A stretch of DNA of 64,000 nucleotides from Silurus meridionalis (GCF_014805685.1 NC_060892.1:21122663-21186662), one strand, 5' to 3'. Positions 21,535 through 52,399 are shown, numbered from the stretch's first letter. Notes: a model not told the origin generated them from the sequence alone. A program made the numbers and translations.

Positions 21535-23863
21535 TCAGTCTGTGTGTGATTTCAGTCGAAAGGATCTTCTGCTTGGGATCACCAGATGTCTGATGTTTAT
21601 AAAAAATCCTACAAGAAAACAAAAATTATTAAAAATGTACCCCATAACATTTAGAAGGAACGAATTGACTAGTCAACTTAATCACAAACCCGATTCCAAA
21701 AAAGTTGCAACACTGAACAAATTGTGAATAAAAACAAAATGCATTGATGTGGAAGTTTCAAATTTCAATATTTTATTCAGAATACAACATAGATGACATA
21801 TCAAATGTTTAAACTGAGAAAATGTATAATTTTAAGGGGAAAAATAAGTTGATTTTAAATTTCATGCAAGGTCTTCCCTAAAAGAGACGACGTCTGGATG
21901 GGATCATATGTTGTTCTAGAACTTGGATATACCTTTCAGCATTGATGTTGCCTTTCCAGATGTGTAAGCTGCCCATACCACATGCAGTCATGCAACCATA
22001 CCATCAGAGATGCAGGCTTCTAAACTGAACGCTGATAACAACTTGGGTTGTCCTTATCCTCTTTAGTCCGGATGACATGGCGTCCCAGTTTTCCAAAAAG
22101 AACTTCACATTTTTATTCATCTGACCACAAAACAGTTTTTCCCTTTGCCACAATCCATTTTAAATGAGCCTTGGCCCAGAGAAAACACCTGCGCTTCTGG
22201 ATCATGTTTAGATATGGCTTCTTTTTTGACCTATAGAGTTTTAGCCGGCAACAGCAAATGGCACGGTGGATTGTGTTCACCGACAATGTATTCTGGAAGT
22301 ATTCCTGAGCCCATGTTGTGATTTCCATTACAGTAGCATTCCTGTATGTGATGCAGTGCCGTCTAAGGGCCCGAAGATCCAGTATGGTTTTCCGGGCTTG
22401 ACCTTGCGCACAGAGATTGTTCCAGAGTCTCTGAATCTTTGGATGATATTATGCACTGTAGATGATGATAACTTCCAACTCTTTGCAATTTTTCTCTGAG
22501 AAACTCCTTTCTGATATTGCTCCACTATTTTTTTAAATCGGTGATTCTCTGCCCATCTTGACTTCTGAGAGACACTGCCACTCTGAGAGGTTTTTTTTAT
22601 ACCCAATCATGTTGCCAGTTGACCTAATAAGTTGCAAATTGGTCCTCCAGCTGTTCCTTATATGTACATTTAACTTTTCTGGCCTCTTATTGCTACCTGT
22701 CCCAACTTTTTTGGAATGTGTAGCTCTCATGAAAACCAAAATGAGCCAATATTTGTCATGACATTTCAAAGTTTCACACTTTCAACATTTGATATTTTAT
22801 CTATATTCTATTGTGAATAAAATATAAGTTTGAGATTTGTAAATTATTGCATTCCTTTTTTATTCACAATTTGTACAGTGTCCCAACTTTTTTGGAATCG
22901 GGTTTGTAAATAAACATTAAATAAAATTGTGTTACACTAGTCAAGAATATTACTGGTCTCACCAAAAAACATGAGTAGGAGGTAGAGTCGAAGCGAGAAG
23001 GAGAAGCTGATAGAGAACCCCACTGCCTCGGGGAGTGGAACACTAAAGAGTCTGCTCTGATCGAAGAGAGGAAGAGACTGGAGCACAGCGACAGCTGGAA
23101 CAGAATCGCTCTTAGTCAATAAGCACTAAGTCAGGTTTATAGCTACTGCAGTGAACGCAAGCCTTGTTTTTAAATGTTCCCCAACCTGCCCTGTCCCCTT
23201 GGCTTCGCCCCTGAGACTCTTATGCAGGCTGAAAAAATGTACAGACAAACCAGACAACTCCAGAACCATATACAAATAGTAGCATAATATGGTATAAAAT
23301 AAATAAATAAATAAGTAAAGAATTGTGCAAACATATTGGTTTCTTTTGCAAAGCACCAATGAGTATTAAAACCTTCCCTGGGTTTCTCTTTAACAAACAC
23401 TTTAGTAAAAAACAAATGGGATTGATTTCTGAAGATAAAACATTATTATGCAGAATTTACAGCATTCCATACTGCTGCATCGCATTTCAGAGAAATTGCG
23501 TTAATATAAAAGCACAGGTTTTGCTGCATTTGATAAGTGGAACACTAAACATTTCACACAAAAAAAGCTAAACTGTCAATACTCTGACTTTGCTTTTTTT
23601 TTTTTTTATGAACTAAACACTGATTTTGGTCTAAACGCAATTCACTTTATGTCCCTTTCATATTAAAATGCAATCAGTGTCCAATCACAGCCCAAAACTG
23701 TTCTAGGGGGGCATGGCTGCAATCAGAGATCAGAGTCTAGACAGTCTTCCTCACCTTCTGTCAGAGTGGTGAGGGGATACAGCAGTGCATGGCGAAGACA
23801 AATCAGCATCCTGAACTTGGCATCGAGCTTCAGAACCGGAAACGCAAGCCTATTGTGCGCCCA

Positions 23864-23923
<60 letters not shown>

Positions 23924-26682
23924 AAATATATAGATATTATAAAATAAAAAACTCCCGAGAGAAATTGTTGTGAAAGTCAACAAGAAAGGATGAATAACGG
24001 AAAGCTTAATGAATAAATGGCAAGCCGTGTTACAGACACTGTCTTTCGTTAAAGCCTGTGTAAAGTTCATTTGTTTCAATGTAGGCACCCTCAGCTTATA
24101 GACATGTGTGGCGTATTTATGTTCAAAATAAAAAAACAGTTTAATTCAGTGTGTGCAGCTTATATTTAGGTGCACTTGGTAGTCCGGAAATTATGGTACA
24201 GTGGAACCCGGTTATGTCGATGTCCTAGGGGGTCGCCAAAAAGCATCGAGATAACCGATGATCGAGATAAACGAAAATCTAAATGGCGGCAATATATTAA
24301 CGTGCTTAAAATTTCTTTATGTACATGATGTGCGTTAATAAATGAGAATGTGCATGCACGTGTTTTTGAAGGGGTTTTTTACACAACTGCATTGCCGCGA
24401 TTTGTTTGATGAAGGCATGCTATAAAAATACATACAGTACATGTTTATCTGTCAGGAATCCACCTGCCATGCCCCCTTCGGCCCCCTTCAGCGTGTCAGG
24501 TGCTTTCTCGGCCACTTTCTCCGAAGCTCCGCTTCAATCGCGCACATTTGGTGCTCGTTTATCATCATCACCAGCTCCTATTTAAACTTCCACACTCTCA
24601 CTGTCCGTTATTGTTGGTATATGTTGGTTCACGGCGGTCGTTGTTATCGCTCATGCGTTTCCCGGTACGTGCCTTCCCACCGGCACTCTCTCAACGGCTG
24701 CGCCAAAGCCGCGCCGCGCCCCTACTAACACTACATACTCGACATAACCGCTAAAAAATGCTTAGAAAAAGCGAGAATTTGGCGGTTCCACTTCAAAAAC
24801 GTCGTCTTAATAGGGTTAACGAGGTAACCGAGGGCGAGATAACCGGGTTCCACTGTACGTCCAAAATGAATATAAAAGACACTTAAAATAAACAGCATGT
24901 GGTGTCAATGATTAAATGATTACATTTTAATTTGTATACACGCTTTTAGCAATGGACATTGTCTCAAAGCAGATTTACACAGATAATGTGATTCACCTCT
25001 AGAGGCCGCTCTCCTACGGTATAATGTAACCCGGAAAAACTATCAGTATGGATTTTTGCTTATAGTCCCAGCAATTAACAATCAGTGCCAATTAATTGGG
25101 AAAAAAATTAGGAATCGGTCGACCTCTGCTGAACACCTACAAACCTTAATACAGATCTAATGACTCACCTGAAGACTTCGGAGATGCTCCACAGGTAAAA
25201 AACCCAGAAGACCACACTGCGCTCCTGCATCTCTGGCAGACTGCCAAAAACCACAAACAGGATGACATTCCTCCCCATCACCTTCACGCACCACACCAGA
25301 GGAACAATCAGAAATATCGCATGAGGCAACGTGGATTGTGATTTCTACATGAGTTTGACAAATGTAAAAGTCTGAAGACTGAACAGTGAATGAGAAGAGT
25401 TTATTGATTCAAAGACACAGAATAAAAGGCTTTAAAATGTCATGCATGAGAAAGAAAATCAGGCATGGTATATGTGCATGATGTGGAACAGCTGGAGAGA
25501 CTTGCCTGTATCATGGCGGGGAAGACGGGAGTCCTAACAAGACCAACTGCGGCGTTAATCACCTCCAGTACGGCCAACATCTGACAGCCGTAGAGCACAG
25601 GAGCACAGGTGCTAAACGCATTGTACAAAGCAGCTGGAGATCAAATAAATATGTCAGAAATACAGTTCCAGATACAGTGTACAACTACTGTGTCTCTTTT
25701 ACTCAAGCTCCTGCTTTGTGTACTTCGTCCGCCACTGGTTATAGAATAGAATAGAATAGCGTTTATTTGTCACATATACATTACACAGCACAGTGAAATT
25801 TTGTTCTTCGCATATCCCAGCTTGCTTAGAAGCTGGGGTCAGAGCGCAGGGTCAGCCATGATACGGCACCCCTGGAGCATAGAGGGTTAAGGGCCTTGCT
25901 CAAGGGCCCAAGAGTGGCAGCTTGGCGATACTGGGGCTTGAACCCCCGACCTTCCGATCAGTAACCCAGCGCCTTAACCGCTGGAGCTACCACTCCCCCA
26001 ATAATTATAATAAGCATATTATAAATCTTTCTGAACTCCGTTACAGTATTCAGTCCAACTCATTTACTTAATTGATGATGTAAGATGATCATTACAGGTG
26101 AAGCCTAACCTTGGCCATACAGTATCAGATTGGCTGTCAGGAGGCTGAAGGTCCAGGAGAAGCCCAGGAACTCAAGCAAGCTGTATATGAACAAGTAGTG
26201 TCTTCTCAGAGCGCCCAGCACTGCAGTTAAATCCAACACAAATCCAGACAACTTTTTTTAATAAAACGTCTATCGCTATTACAATGTTCCATGTCTGAGA
26301 TTTGTCTTACCGCTGCACTGCTTCTGACGTTTGGCAGCTGCCATGCTCTCTGTGGCCTCCTAGAACAGACCATGAACACAAGAAACCTTTGAATTTTTCT
26401 CCACAAAAGATCACATTTAGTTTATGTCCCACTAGAAGGTACAACATTTTTTTTACTGTACGCTTTGTAGGAGCTCTTTCGTTGTCAAGCGTTCAGTTGA
26501 TGACCAAGGAAGCTCCGATTTCCCATAATGTAGACCTCAGGTTTACCCACAGCCATTGGTTTAAATGTGTGTGTAAAGCAGAAAGTAGCACTGCTGCCTC
26601 AAGATCACACTTTATCCAGGTGTACAGATTCTGACATCTGTATAAAGGCTTTTCATTTCTTTTTTCCGTAAAATATCAGGCA

Positions 26683-26734
<52 letters not shown>

Positions 26735-27843
26735 GGCTGGTGAAGGAATGTTTATCTCAGCTCAATGTATATAACAACAGGAAGTATCTTGTTTCTTGGA
26801 CATTCCAGATCATTAATTATTAACTATTAGCCATTAAAATGTACAGCATACACATCATTAATAAATAAAACAAAATATTGGCAGTATACGCTGAAATACA
26901 CACTCCACACTTTCCTATTTTAAAATTAGTCACTTTCAGGAGGGGGTAGAGGAGAACAAGCTGTATATTGATGCTGTACTGTAATAGTATCTTATTGATG
27001 TTCTGCAACGTTATATGAAACTATAAACACGGACATCATTCAAAATGTTTTACTGTAAAGTCACATTAGTATAATAAGAGGATAGGATCATCACAAAGTA
27101 GAAAAAACTTTAGTATTCAATGGACAAATAAAATGTATTCAGAGCTGCTTGTGATTATGGGAGTGTTGAGCCTTAATGAGGTCTTTAATAGAGGTTCCAA
27201 ATGTAACTAGTAACTGTCATTGGCAATTTAAATATAATGTACATCTACTGAATCAAAGTAAAACTCACTTCTACCCTTGATACTTAGTAAAACTAGAAAG
27301 CAGCCAAAAATATTACTTAAGTACATTATTGAGGTACATTTACTTAAATTCTTTACACCACTGAATAAGAGGAATAAAAAATCTATTTAGGGCGTGCTGG
27401 TACTGCGAAATATGCACAACCCTGTGTATTTGTATTTCATCGGAAACACACAGTGTTTGTGTTTTTCCGCTCACCACTCGTCGTTTATAATCAACCTGCA
27501 TGCTGACAGTTTTCATGATGTATCATTATATTGATTCCAAGTTTGAAGCACAAACACTTTGTAAATCATTGTATATTATTTAACATTTTGGGTTCTGTGA
27601 ATGAGGTTTAGGATTATACACTGAAAATGAGGAACATGTTTGCCTAAAATACCAGATTATTATTTGTGAAATTCATTGACTGTCTTTGGCATTTTTAAAA
27701 AGCCATGTGACTGTAAAGAGGTAAAGCCACCCAAGATCATGAGGGATGGATGGATGGATGGATGGATGGAGGTGGCTCAGCAGTATCTAGAACCCAGCCT
27801 GCCTTAATAAACCTCAAAAGGAATTTACCTGCTGAAGATCCAT
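21535..27843 (-). CDS. hacd4: Very-long-chain (3R)-3-hydroxyacyl-CoA dehydratase 4
   Basis: Eight coding exons on the minus strand: 27829-27843 (ATG at 27843), 26311-26359, 26110-26220, 25506-25633, 25169-25281, 23755-23849, 22963-23094 and 21535-21608 (TGA). Together they give about 238 codons; human HACD4 has 232. All phases agree. The enzyme is a multi-pass ER membrane protein catalysing the third, dehydration step of very-long-chain fatty-acid elongation. Recognisable family stretches: RRHYLFIYSLLEFLGFSWTF (first membrane segment), QMLAVLEVINAAVG, SLPEMQERSVVFWVF, LLYPLTTLTEAVAVLQSLP and FFINIRHL. The intron after 25506 starts with GC (CAG|GCAAGT). A Tc1-like element and two pogo-like elements sit in its introns. 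The family's Arg-Tyr pair after the fourth segment reads Arg-Leu here. Confidence 0.85.
21683..22908 (-). mobile_element. Tc1-like transposon, internally deleted
   Basis: Inverted ends ACAAACCCGATTCC (21684) and GGAATCGGGTTTGT (to 22907). Minus-strand transposase pieces: an N-terminal helix-turn-helix (KKIVEQYQKGVSQRKIAKSW, then SSSTVHNIIQRFRDSG) at 22328-22606, and a DDE start ending VLWSDE at 22113. The C-terminal part with the second Asp and third acidic residue is deleted, so it cannot move itself. It sits in the last intron of hacd4. Confidence 0.85.
23861..23919. repeat. (CA)n microsatellite (UG repeat in hacd4 RNA)
   Basis: About 29 CA units. On the hacd4 strand it is a UG repeat ending about a dozen bases before the 3' splice site of exon 23755-23849. 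Confidence 0.97.
23949..24196 (+). mobile_element. Truncated pogo/Tigger-like element
   Basis: Matches the right part of the element at 42449-43018: GAGAGAAATTGTTGTGAAAG, GTCTTTCGTTAAAGCCTGTG, GCTTATAGACA, and the end TAGTCCGGAAATTATGG. The left part is missing. It abuts the next element at a shared TA. Confidence 0.7.
24199..24855. mobile_element. Non-autonomous pogo/Tigger-like element with perfect terminal repeats
   Basis: TACAGTGGAACCCGGTTAT at 24197-24215 is the exact reverse complement of 24839-24857, including a TA target duplication on each side. CGAGATAACCG-like words recur inside both ends. No transposase is seen. Terminal repeats beginning CAGTGGAACC with TA duplication fit the pogo/Tigger group. 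Confidence 0.8.
25740..25998 (-). mobile_element. tRNA-derived SINE
   Basis: On the minus strand it starts GGGGGAGTGGTAGCTCCAGC, a tRNA-like head with box B GGGGTTCAAGCCCC. It continues with CTTGGGCCCTTGAGCAAGGC and ends in an ATTCT-type tail (25740-25757). It lies in the hacd4 intron between exons 25506-25633 and 26110-26220. Confidence 0.85.
26683..26734. repeat. (GAAA)n microsatellite
   Basis: About 13 GAAA units in hacd4 intron 1. Confidence 0.97.
27215..27365. repeat. Possible short interspersed repeat
   Basis: ACTTAAGTACATTATTGAGGTACATTTACTTAAATTCTTTACACCACTG resembles a common teleost interspersed repeat with an AAGTACATTTACTT core. The boundaries are unclear. Confidence 0.35.
27743..27769. 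repeat. (GGAT)n microsatellite
   Basis: Six to seven GGAT units. Confidence 0.95.
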
Positions 27844-27907
27844 TTCAGACTTTGTTTGGGAGATCAGTTGGATCCACTGCAAGATGCTGAGATGCTACAT
27901 CCTTTAA

Positions 27908-27958
<51 letters not shown>
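27908..27958. repeat. (CA)n microsatellite
   Basis: Uninterrupted CA run. On the hacd4 strand it is a UG repeat just upstream of the exon that carries the start codon. Confidence 0.97.
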
Positions 27959-27963
<5 letters not shown>

Positions 27964-28036
27964 GTTTGATCTAATCGGTCCTGAAACCCTACATTATCTT
28001 AAACATACACAATTTTTCCTATTTTGATCATCTTAC

Positions 28037-28117
28037 CTGCTACACACTCTGATCCCTGATCCACTTCCGGAACACAGTCCACAGAATACGAGGACCCTTT
28101 ACTGCGATTTGGAGCGA

Positions 28118-28155
<38 letters not shown>
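28037..28155 (-). promoter_or_regulatory. hacd4: hacd4 non-coding first exon and (TG)n promoter edge
   Basis: On the minus strand a strong 5' splice site (AGCAG|GTAAGA) lies at 28036/28037. The segment above it, up to about 28115, is relatively CG-rich and has no start codon in use, so it is probably a 5' UTR exon. A (TG)n repeat of about 18 units at 28120-28155 borders it on the promoter side. Confidence 0.5.
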
Positions 28156-28157
<2 letters not shown>

Positions 28158-28359
28158 CGGAGACATTACTGCAGTGCCGGAAGTCAAGCCTCTTGTTTAT
28201 CCTCATGTATTATTCACAATAGTTTATTATCATATGTTGTTATTACTATATGTCCATTGTTTTTTGATGTTTTTTTTCCACACAAAATTCCTCAGGGTTC
28301 TAATTTTTCCCCTCACTGCAGTAAAAACCCTACTTATTATAATTATATAAAGGGGTTTG

Positions 28360-28680
28360 TATAAGTTTAGTGCCTATAGGTTTATCGCTAATGAGCAAGC
28401 TGTGGCAAGGAAAAACTTCCTGAGATGGCATGAGGAAGAAACCTCGAGAGAAACCAGACTCATCTGGGTGGCACAGAGTATCTGTTCATTACAGCTCCAT
28501 CATTGTTGAGGTGTACTGTTCAGTGATAGGCCATTAAATGCAGAACTGTTAATGCAAACTGTGGCCCTAAGCCACAGTAGAAGACTGTTGATATTAGTCC
28601 AAATCCATCCTCATCATTTTTGAGTTGCTCAGTAACTTTATGGAGCAACAAACCTGAGTGAGCATTCAAAAATCCCAGTT
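28360..28680 (-). mobile_element. L2-like LINE 3' tail fragment
   Basis: On the minus strand it matches 44100-44220: the plus sequence AAAAACTTCCTGAGATGGCA and GAAGAAACCTCGAGAGAAACC is the reverse of GGTTTCTTCCTTATGCCATC and its flank. Confidence 0.7.
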
Positions 28681-28889
28681 GACCAAAACACTAGACCCAT
28701 GATCCCTCCAGATCTGCTCCATTGCCTAAAAAAACTTATTGACAAAAGGCTTGACTTCACAAATGTAAACATGTTCCATTACTGTGGGGTTTCTAAGAGA
28801 ATGCTCTGTGCCCTGCTTCAGTCTTCATTATTTGAAGTGCCAATCTGTTCACAAAGTTTATCTAAAGGAGCTGACTTCTTTAGATGCCT

Positions 28890-29165
28890 CACTATTTCAG
28901 GTTTGTAGACGCTTGATCATCACATCAACCATATGTCCTTGTTGAACATCCCACGCCAGACTTATTCCAGTTTTGCAGTTATTATACCACCGTTGGTGAG
29001 CTCGGACACTGACGTTGGATGAGGAGGCCTGGAGTTGCTGTTGTTTCAATTCATCTAAAAGTTGTACAGTTGGGTTGAGGTCAGGGCTCTGTGCAGGACA
29101 CTGAAGTTCTTGGGCTTTTTTTGTGTGTGTGCAAAGTAGCAGAAATACCTTGCAAATTCTTCTGG
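28890..29165 (-). mobile_element. DNA transposon relic, family unclear
   Basis: Minus-strand frames read SPDLNP (a Tc1-like DDE signature) and QRWYNN with short spacing. The plus side has TGGGTTGAGGTCAGGGCTCTG, a phrase frequent in teleost DNA-transposon relics. Heavily decayed. Confidence 0.45.
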
Positions 29166-29384
29166 AATACAAGTTAGTTCATAAAATAAAAACACTGTCC
29201 TTGTTAATAATCAATCAATCAATCAACAGACCACATGTTTTAGAAAATCACTACGACTCGGGACACTCAATATATAAATATATATACTGAATTAACAGAT
29301 TTAACAAAAATATTAATTCATACACAGCTTAAAACAGTTTAAATATATAACAATAATAACAAGATTCACATTTTGTAATGAGAT

Positions 29385-31856
29385 TTATTTAAATAGGACA
29401 ATTTTCATTTGTAAGAATGGTTATAACACATGAAAGCCACTGAAGACGAACACTCCTCCGACCAGAGGAAGTATTCCTTTTTTCTCTTTAATTTGATGTT
29501 CACGCTTTGGTGAAAAGATCTCTCCCAGCACAGCCAACCACTGGAGTCCATTAGGCTTCTCACAATGGCGCAATGAAGGAAACACAAAGTACTATGTACA
29601 CTCCAGTCAACAGTTTAGAAAGTCGTGAGTGAGACCATGACAGTTAGTCCGAGCTGTCAACTATCTTACAGAGTAGATCATAGATCGAGGGGAGTGTCGC
29701 AGTGTCTGATGACTTGCTGACCGATACCAGGCATTCAAAACCGGCAGGAATTAAAAAGGACTTGTGAAACCGACCAGCAAAATTTCCAAAGTAAAACGAG
29801 CCATTTTGCAGTAGGCATGTGCCAATATTAATCTCTCAAATAACAATTGATCTCAGTGCCTTGAATAAGTATAAGCGCACCCTTCGTACACATTTCGTAG
29901 TGTTGAAACCTTGAAATCATTGGCATTTGATATGAATGAACACAGTGTATAATATTCACTTGGGCAAGAAATTCAATGCAGTTTGCAAAAATGAATTACA
30001 AATAAAAAAATGAATGTATAATTAGTAATTGTAAATGTACCATGAACACTGTGGGGTCTTGCCAGAGCAGGTCTGTTAGAGTTAAGATCGATAACCACAC
30101 ACAGGTCAGAGCTATTCAACTAATGCCGTGGTTTCTGATGGTTTCACGAGTACTGTAAAGGTCTTAGGGTGAATACTTATGCAATCCCTACATCAGTATT
30201 AGTGTTTTTAAGTGTAATCGCATGACCTAGATCTCCGAAATCAAGTCTATTTCATTACACTATTAAACGCAAACACGTTCAAATGGGGTGCGAATACTTA
30301 TGCAACGCACTGTAAAAGTCACGGTGCCGTGACCGACACAATAAACGATACTGTGCATGTTGAACATCGTGCAATATTTTAGAACCGATCCCTCACACTA
30401 AACTGAGGGGACGGAGCAGTTTTGTACGTTCGCCTTGTTAATATTCTTATGTAACAGACAGTTTGGTTTTAGTGCACAAGTTTACTTTCAAACTGTGCAG
30501 TGTTGAATCTCGGCTAGCAGCGTCACCATGTGATCCACTTCAACACTCAGAAAGGTGTGCGCTGAAGTTTAAAGCTCTAGTGAAGCTTCTATGGTGTCTA
30601 TGGAGTGTAGAACCACTCTGCTATCATTAAACAGCACGTAGTGTATCCATTAAGCACAGCTCAACCAGGAATCTATTAAAAGAACCAATATGTAGCAGAC
30701 TGATTTGTACATGCTCTCACTACACTTTTCAGTTTTAAAGGAGAGATCGCAGCTTTATCTTTCAATCTGCCCAAAATACGCCATCGTAAAGAGCTACAAG
30801 GGGCAGGCTTCATCTCAGAAGCGGTCCAAACTGGCTGATTAATGTAAGTGAGGACACTGTTCACAATATGTGTATGTTTTTTGGCACATGCCTACATGCA
30901 GGTCAGTGAATAAACAAGATCAGACATGTCCCTCTGCAGCCTTCATCCACTGGACCATTTTCAGTTTCCAATCGGCTAACATAAGGGGAATGTTTTGGCC
31001 CAAAAAAAAATAAAAAAAATAATATATTTATAAATAAATAAAAACAGCCCAAAGTGCACATTTCCTCCATCTAACCCTAAAGTATTTACTCAGCTACAGC
31101 ATGTTAAAATGTCCAACATGCTTTAATAGTTTTGCATTTAAGCTACATGATTAATGTAACACGTAATGGATCTCCAGACAAATGTGCAAATGCAAGCCCA
31201 AATCTCTACATACTTATTAAAGAATCGTTAAACCCAAATCACCACAAATCCTGGTGATGACACGGCTAACTGAAGGGGGGCTCTCCTCCAGCCAATCACA
31301 TGTGACCGAAAAGCTCAGGTATGTAGAGGAGGGCAGAGAGCGGGCCCTCAGTAGGTCGAAAAAAAGATGCGGTTTTGTGCTTCTGTTCGTCATTTTGTAA
31401 AAAAAAATGTAAAATAAAATAAATAAATCTTTACAAAATTTTTATCATTACATCATTTAGTGGTAGGCAGGAACAATCCAAAACCTAGTTGTTTTGTTTC
31501 CTATTAGTCTTTATGGCAAAACAGAACACGGGTGACGGAACTGAATAAATGGCTGCCGTTTGGTGAAGCTGTTCCAAGGTCTTTATGCATGTAGCTGAGA
31601 TGCAAAACTACAGAAACAAAAGAGACAAGTGTGAGCTGATCAACTACATCAAACATCAACAAGAATGAAAGTGCATACTGGGTATGACTCCCCCACCCCC
31701 ACCCAAAGAAAGAAAAGAAAACATTCCTTTGCTTTTAAGGCTACTTTTACGCTGCTGCTGTCTTTATGATAATGTGTTTTCTATCCTCTAGCATTCAAGT
31801 CTTAAATTTAAAAACAGAAACCTTATATGTCCGAAACTGAAGAGATGCCCCTTCCT

Positions 31857-31912
<56 letters not shown>

Positions 31913-32484
31913 GTCTACACACCTTGCGAATATCTGTAAAGAATAAATACTTGTGGGAAAAAAAAAAAAAAAGAAAAGAAGCGTCCCAACGTCATGTTCC
32001 ATGCGCGCAAGTTATTTACAGAGTGAAATGCATGACCGATTCGTCAACACCTAAAGGCCTTTTGTTCTTAAGGGAAAAAGTTCAAGAAAGCTTTAAGCTT
32101 GGTGCTCCTGACAAACTAGGCATGAGCGAAACCATGCTTGAGACAAAACCCATTTTAAACCAAACTGATAAAAAATAAAAGCTATAGAGGAAAAAAAAAA
32201 AACATCTACTGCAAAAGTCTTCGTGAACGCAGCTGCTGTAAGGAAGAGCGCGGTTCCTCGATGCAAAACTAAGCTGCAATACTGACATTGGGGTTTTGTC
32301 TTTAATAAAGCTACCTTTTTATTAGAATAAAATTAATTTAGAATCTCCATAAAAACAAACAGAACAGGCAGGAAAAACAAAAAAAACAAAAACGGATGCA
32401 GTATGTAGAAGATGTGTGGAGGTGGCCGAGAGCGCTTTCTGAACGTTCCTCCTCGGAGAGAGTTTGTGATTCGAGGAACCTCCC
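29385..32484 (-). other. arih1: Probable long 3' UTR of arih1
   Basis: The 3.1 kb directly after the arih1 stop codon (32485) has no coding exon, and apart from microsatellites it is free of recognisable transposons, unlike the introns. Minus-strand AATAAA signals occur near 32320 and 29387. Vertebrate ARIH1 has a long 3' UTR, so 29387 is a plausible distal end, but this is inference. It includes a (CA)n run at 31859-31910 and purine runs near 31960 and 32190. Confidence 0.45.
31859..31910. repeat. (CA)n microsatellite
   Basis: About 26 CA units. Confidence 0.97.
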
Positions 32485-50746
<18,262 letters not shown>

Positions 50747-51180
50747 CACTTGGCGTGTGGTTTTTTTTTTTATCTTTTTTCCCTCTTTTTTAATACAAAG
50801 TGGATATAAAAATAAACCAAAACAATCTGCACTAATGCTAGCTCCAGCTGCTACAAGGCTAGGAACTGCAGCCGCATTAGCACAGTTAGCTAACGCTAAA
50901 GCCTCCCTACTTCTGCTGTTTATTTTTGGTCCGATCCCAAACGGATCCTCGACATAGGCGCACTACATAGTTCTTAATGCTGCAGCTAGGGACTGCATTA
51001 AATGTCCGATAAGGAAGCCGTTTGGGACGCGGCGCTTTTTTCTGTCACCCGCATTCCACCCGACAACGTTATGATTGGTTTCTTCGGTTCGGGCTCCTGC
51101 GCTGTGATTAGCTGAGTCTACAAGCTATCCAGCCAATAGGATTGGAACTGCTCATACGGGCTGCTTGAGAATCTGACGTA
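50747..51180 (-). promoter_or_regulatory. arih1: arih1 promoter and 5' UTR
   Basis: Upstream of the arih1 start codon the sequence becomes GC-richer (GGGACGCGGCGC near 51026). It has three CCAAT-type boxes: inverted ATTGG at 51074-51078, CCAAT at 51133-51137, inverted ATTGG at 51141-51145. There is no TATA box, which fits a housekeeping promoter. Confidence 0.6.
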
Positions 51181-51687
51181 GTTTAGGAAGAGAGAGCGAT
51201 TTAACGGATTACGGGTGGGGGAAAACACATTTTGGCTGTTTCAACAAAGAAAGAATAATGATATCAATAGTAATAAAAACAACATAGATAAAAATGTTAT
51301 ATTACGTATAACATTGTTTAATATTATTTTAAATGGACACATCGTGCTCAGAGTATATTATCTGTGAAAGAAGTGAGAGAGAACTGTCACAAAGTGCATC
51401 ACAATGATAGTGATGGAGAACTGTAACAGTCTTCACTCTTTACTAAACGTTTTGATCACGGATTGTGTTTTTGTGGGAACTTCAGCCATGTCAGGGGCTG
51501 AGGCTGTATGGAAAGGCCTGGTTCACAAATGAATGTGCAGATGTTTATCTGATCACGTCTTTTGAGAGCATTGCTTTGTACACAGTGGCATTGTCGTGCT
51601 GGAGAGGCAAAGGTCAGAGAATCAAACTTAAGAAAATGTTAAAGCATTAATATGACCTTAACTGTACCCTTGGTTAGAACTAAAGAG

Positions 51688-52042
51688 GCCAAATCCTGAG
51701 CTATACGCTGAGCCAAACCCAGAACCAAACCCTAAGTCAAACCGAGTCATTCTCTGTGCCAAACTGTGAGTCAAACTCTGAGCAAACCCACAAGCAATAC
51801 CCTAAACCAAACTGTAAGTCAAACCCAGAGTTAAACCCTGAGCCAAACAATGAGCCTTACCTTTAGCCAAACCATTAACAATACTCCGAGCCAAACTCTG
51901 AGCTAACCATGAGTTAAACCATGAGTCAAACCCAGAGCCAAATCCTGAGAAAAACTCTGAGCTGAAACCTAAGTCAAATCATGAGCCATGCCCTGAGCCA
52001 AACTCCAAGCCAAACCATGAGCCATTCCTGAGCCAAAACCTA
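51688..52042. repeat. Degenerate 12-bp minisatellite
   Basis: About 30 imperfect units of CCTGAGCCAAAC, for example CCTGAGCCAAAC, CCAGAGCCAAAT, CTCTGAGCTAAC and CATGAGTCAAAC. Mixed unit variants show it is old. No open reading frame crosses it. Confidence 0.9.
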
Positions 52043-52399
52043 AAAAAAACAGCCTTAGCTCATTACCTCTCCTCCAATATTATACACTGTAGTGTTTGTT
52101 ACTACCTGTTGTGGTAAGTAAACTTCTCCTGGAATCCATTATACTCAAACTTACTTATCAAGACCGCCAGACAGTGAAGCATGATTAATCACTCCAGAGA
52201 ACAAGTTTCCACAGAGTCCAGTGGCTGTGTTTTACTCCAGTCCACTTTACTCCAGCCCCTGCTTGGCATTGCGCATATTAGTTAGGTTAGCTTTGTGTGC
52301 AGCTTCTAAGCCATGAAAGTACATTCTATATAAGTGCATTGGTCTTTGGCTGAAGTTGTTTCCTGAGGCTGTTTTAACAAGCTGAGTAGATTGCCACTT

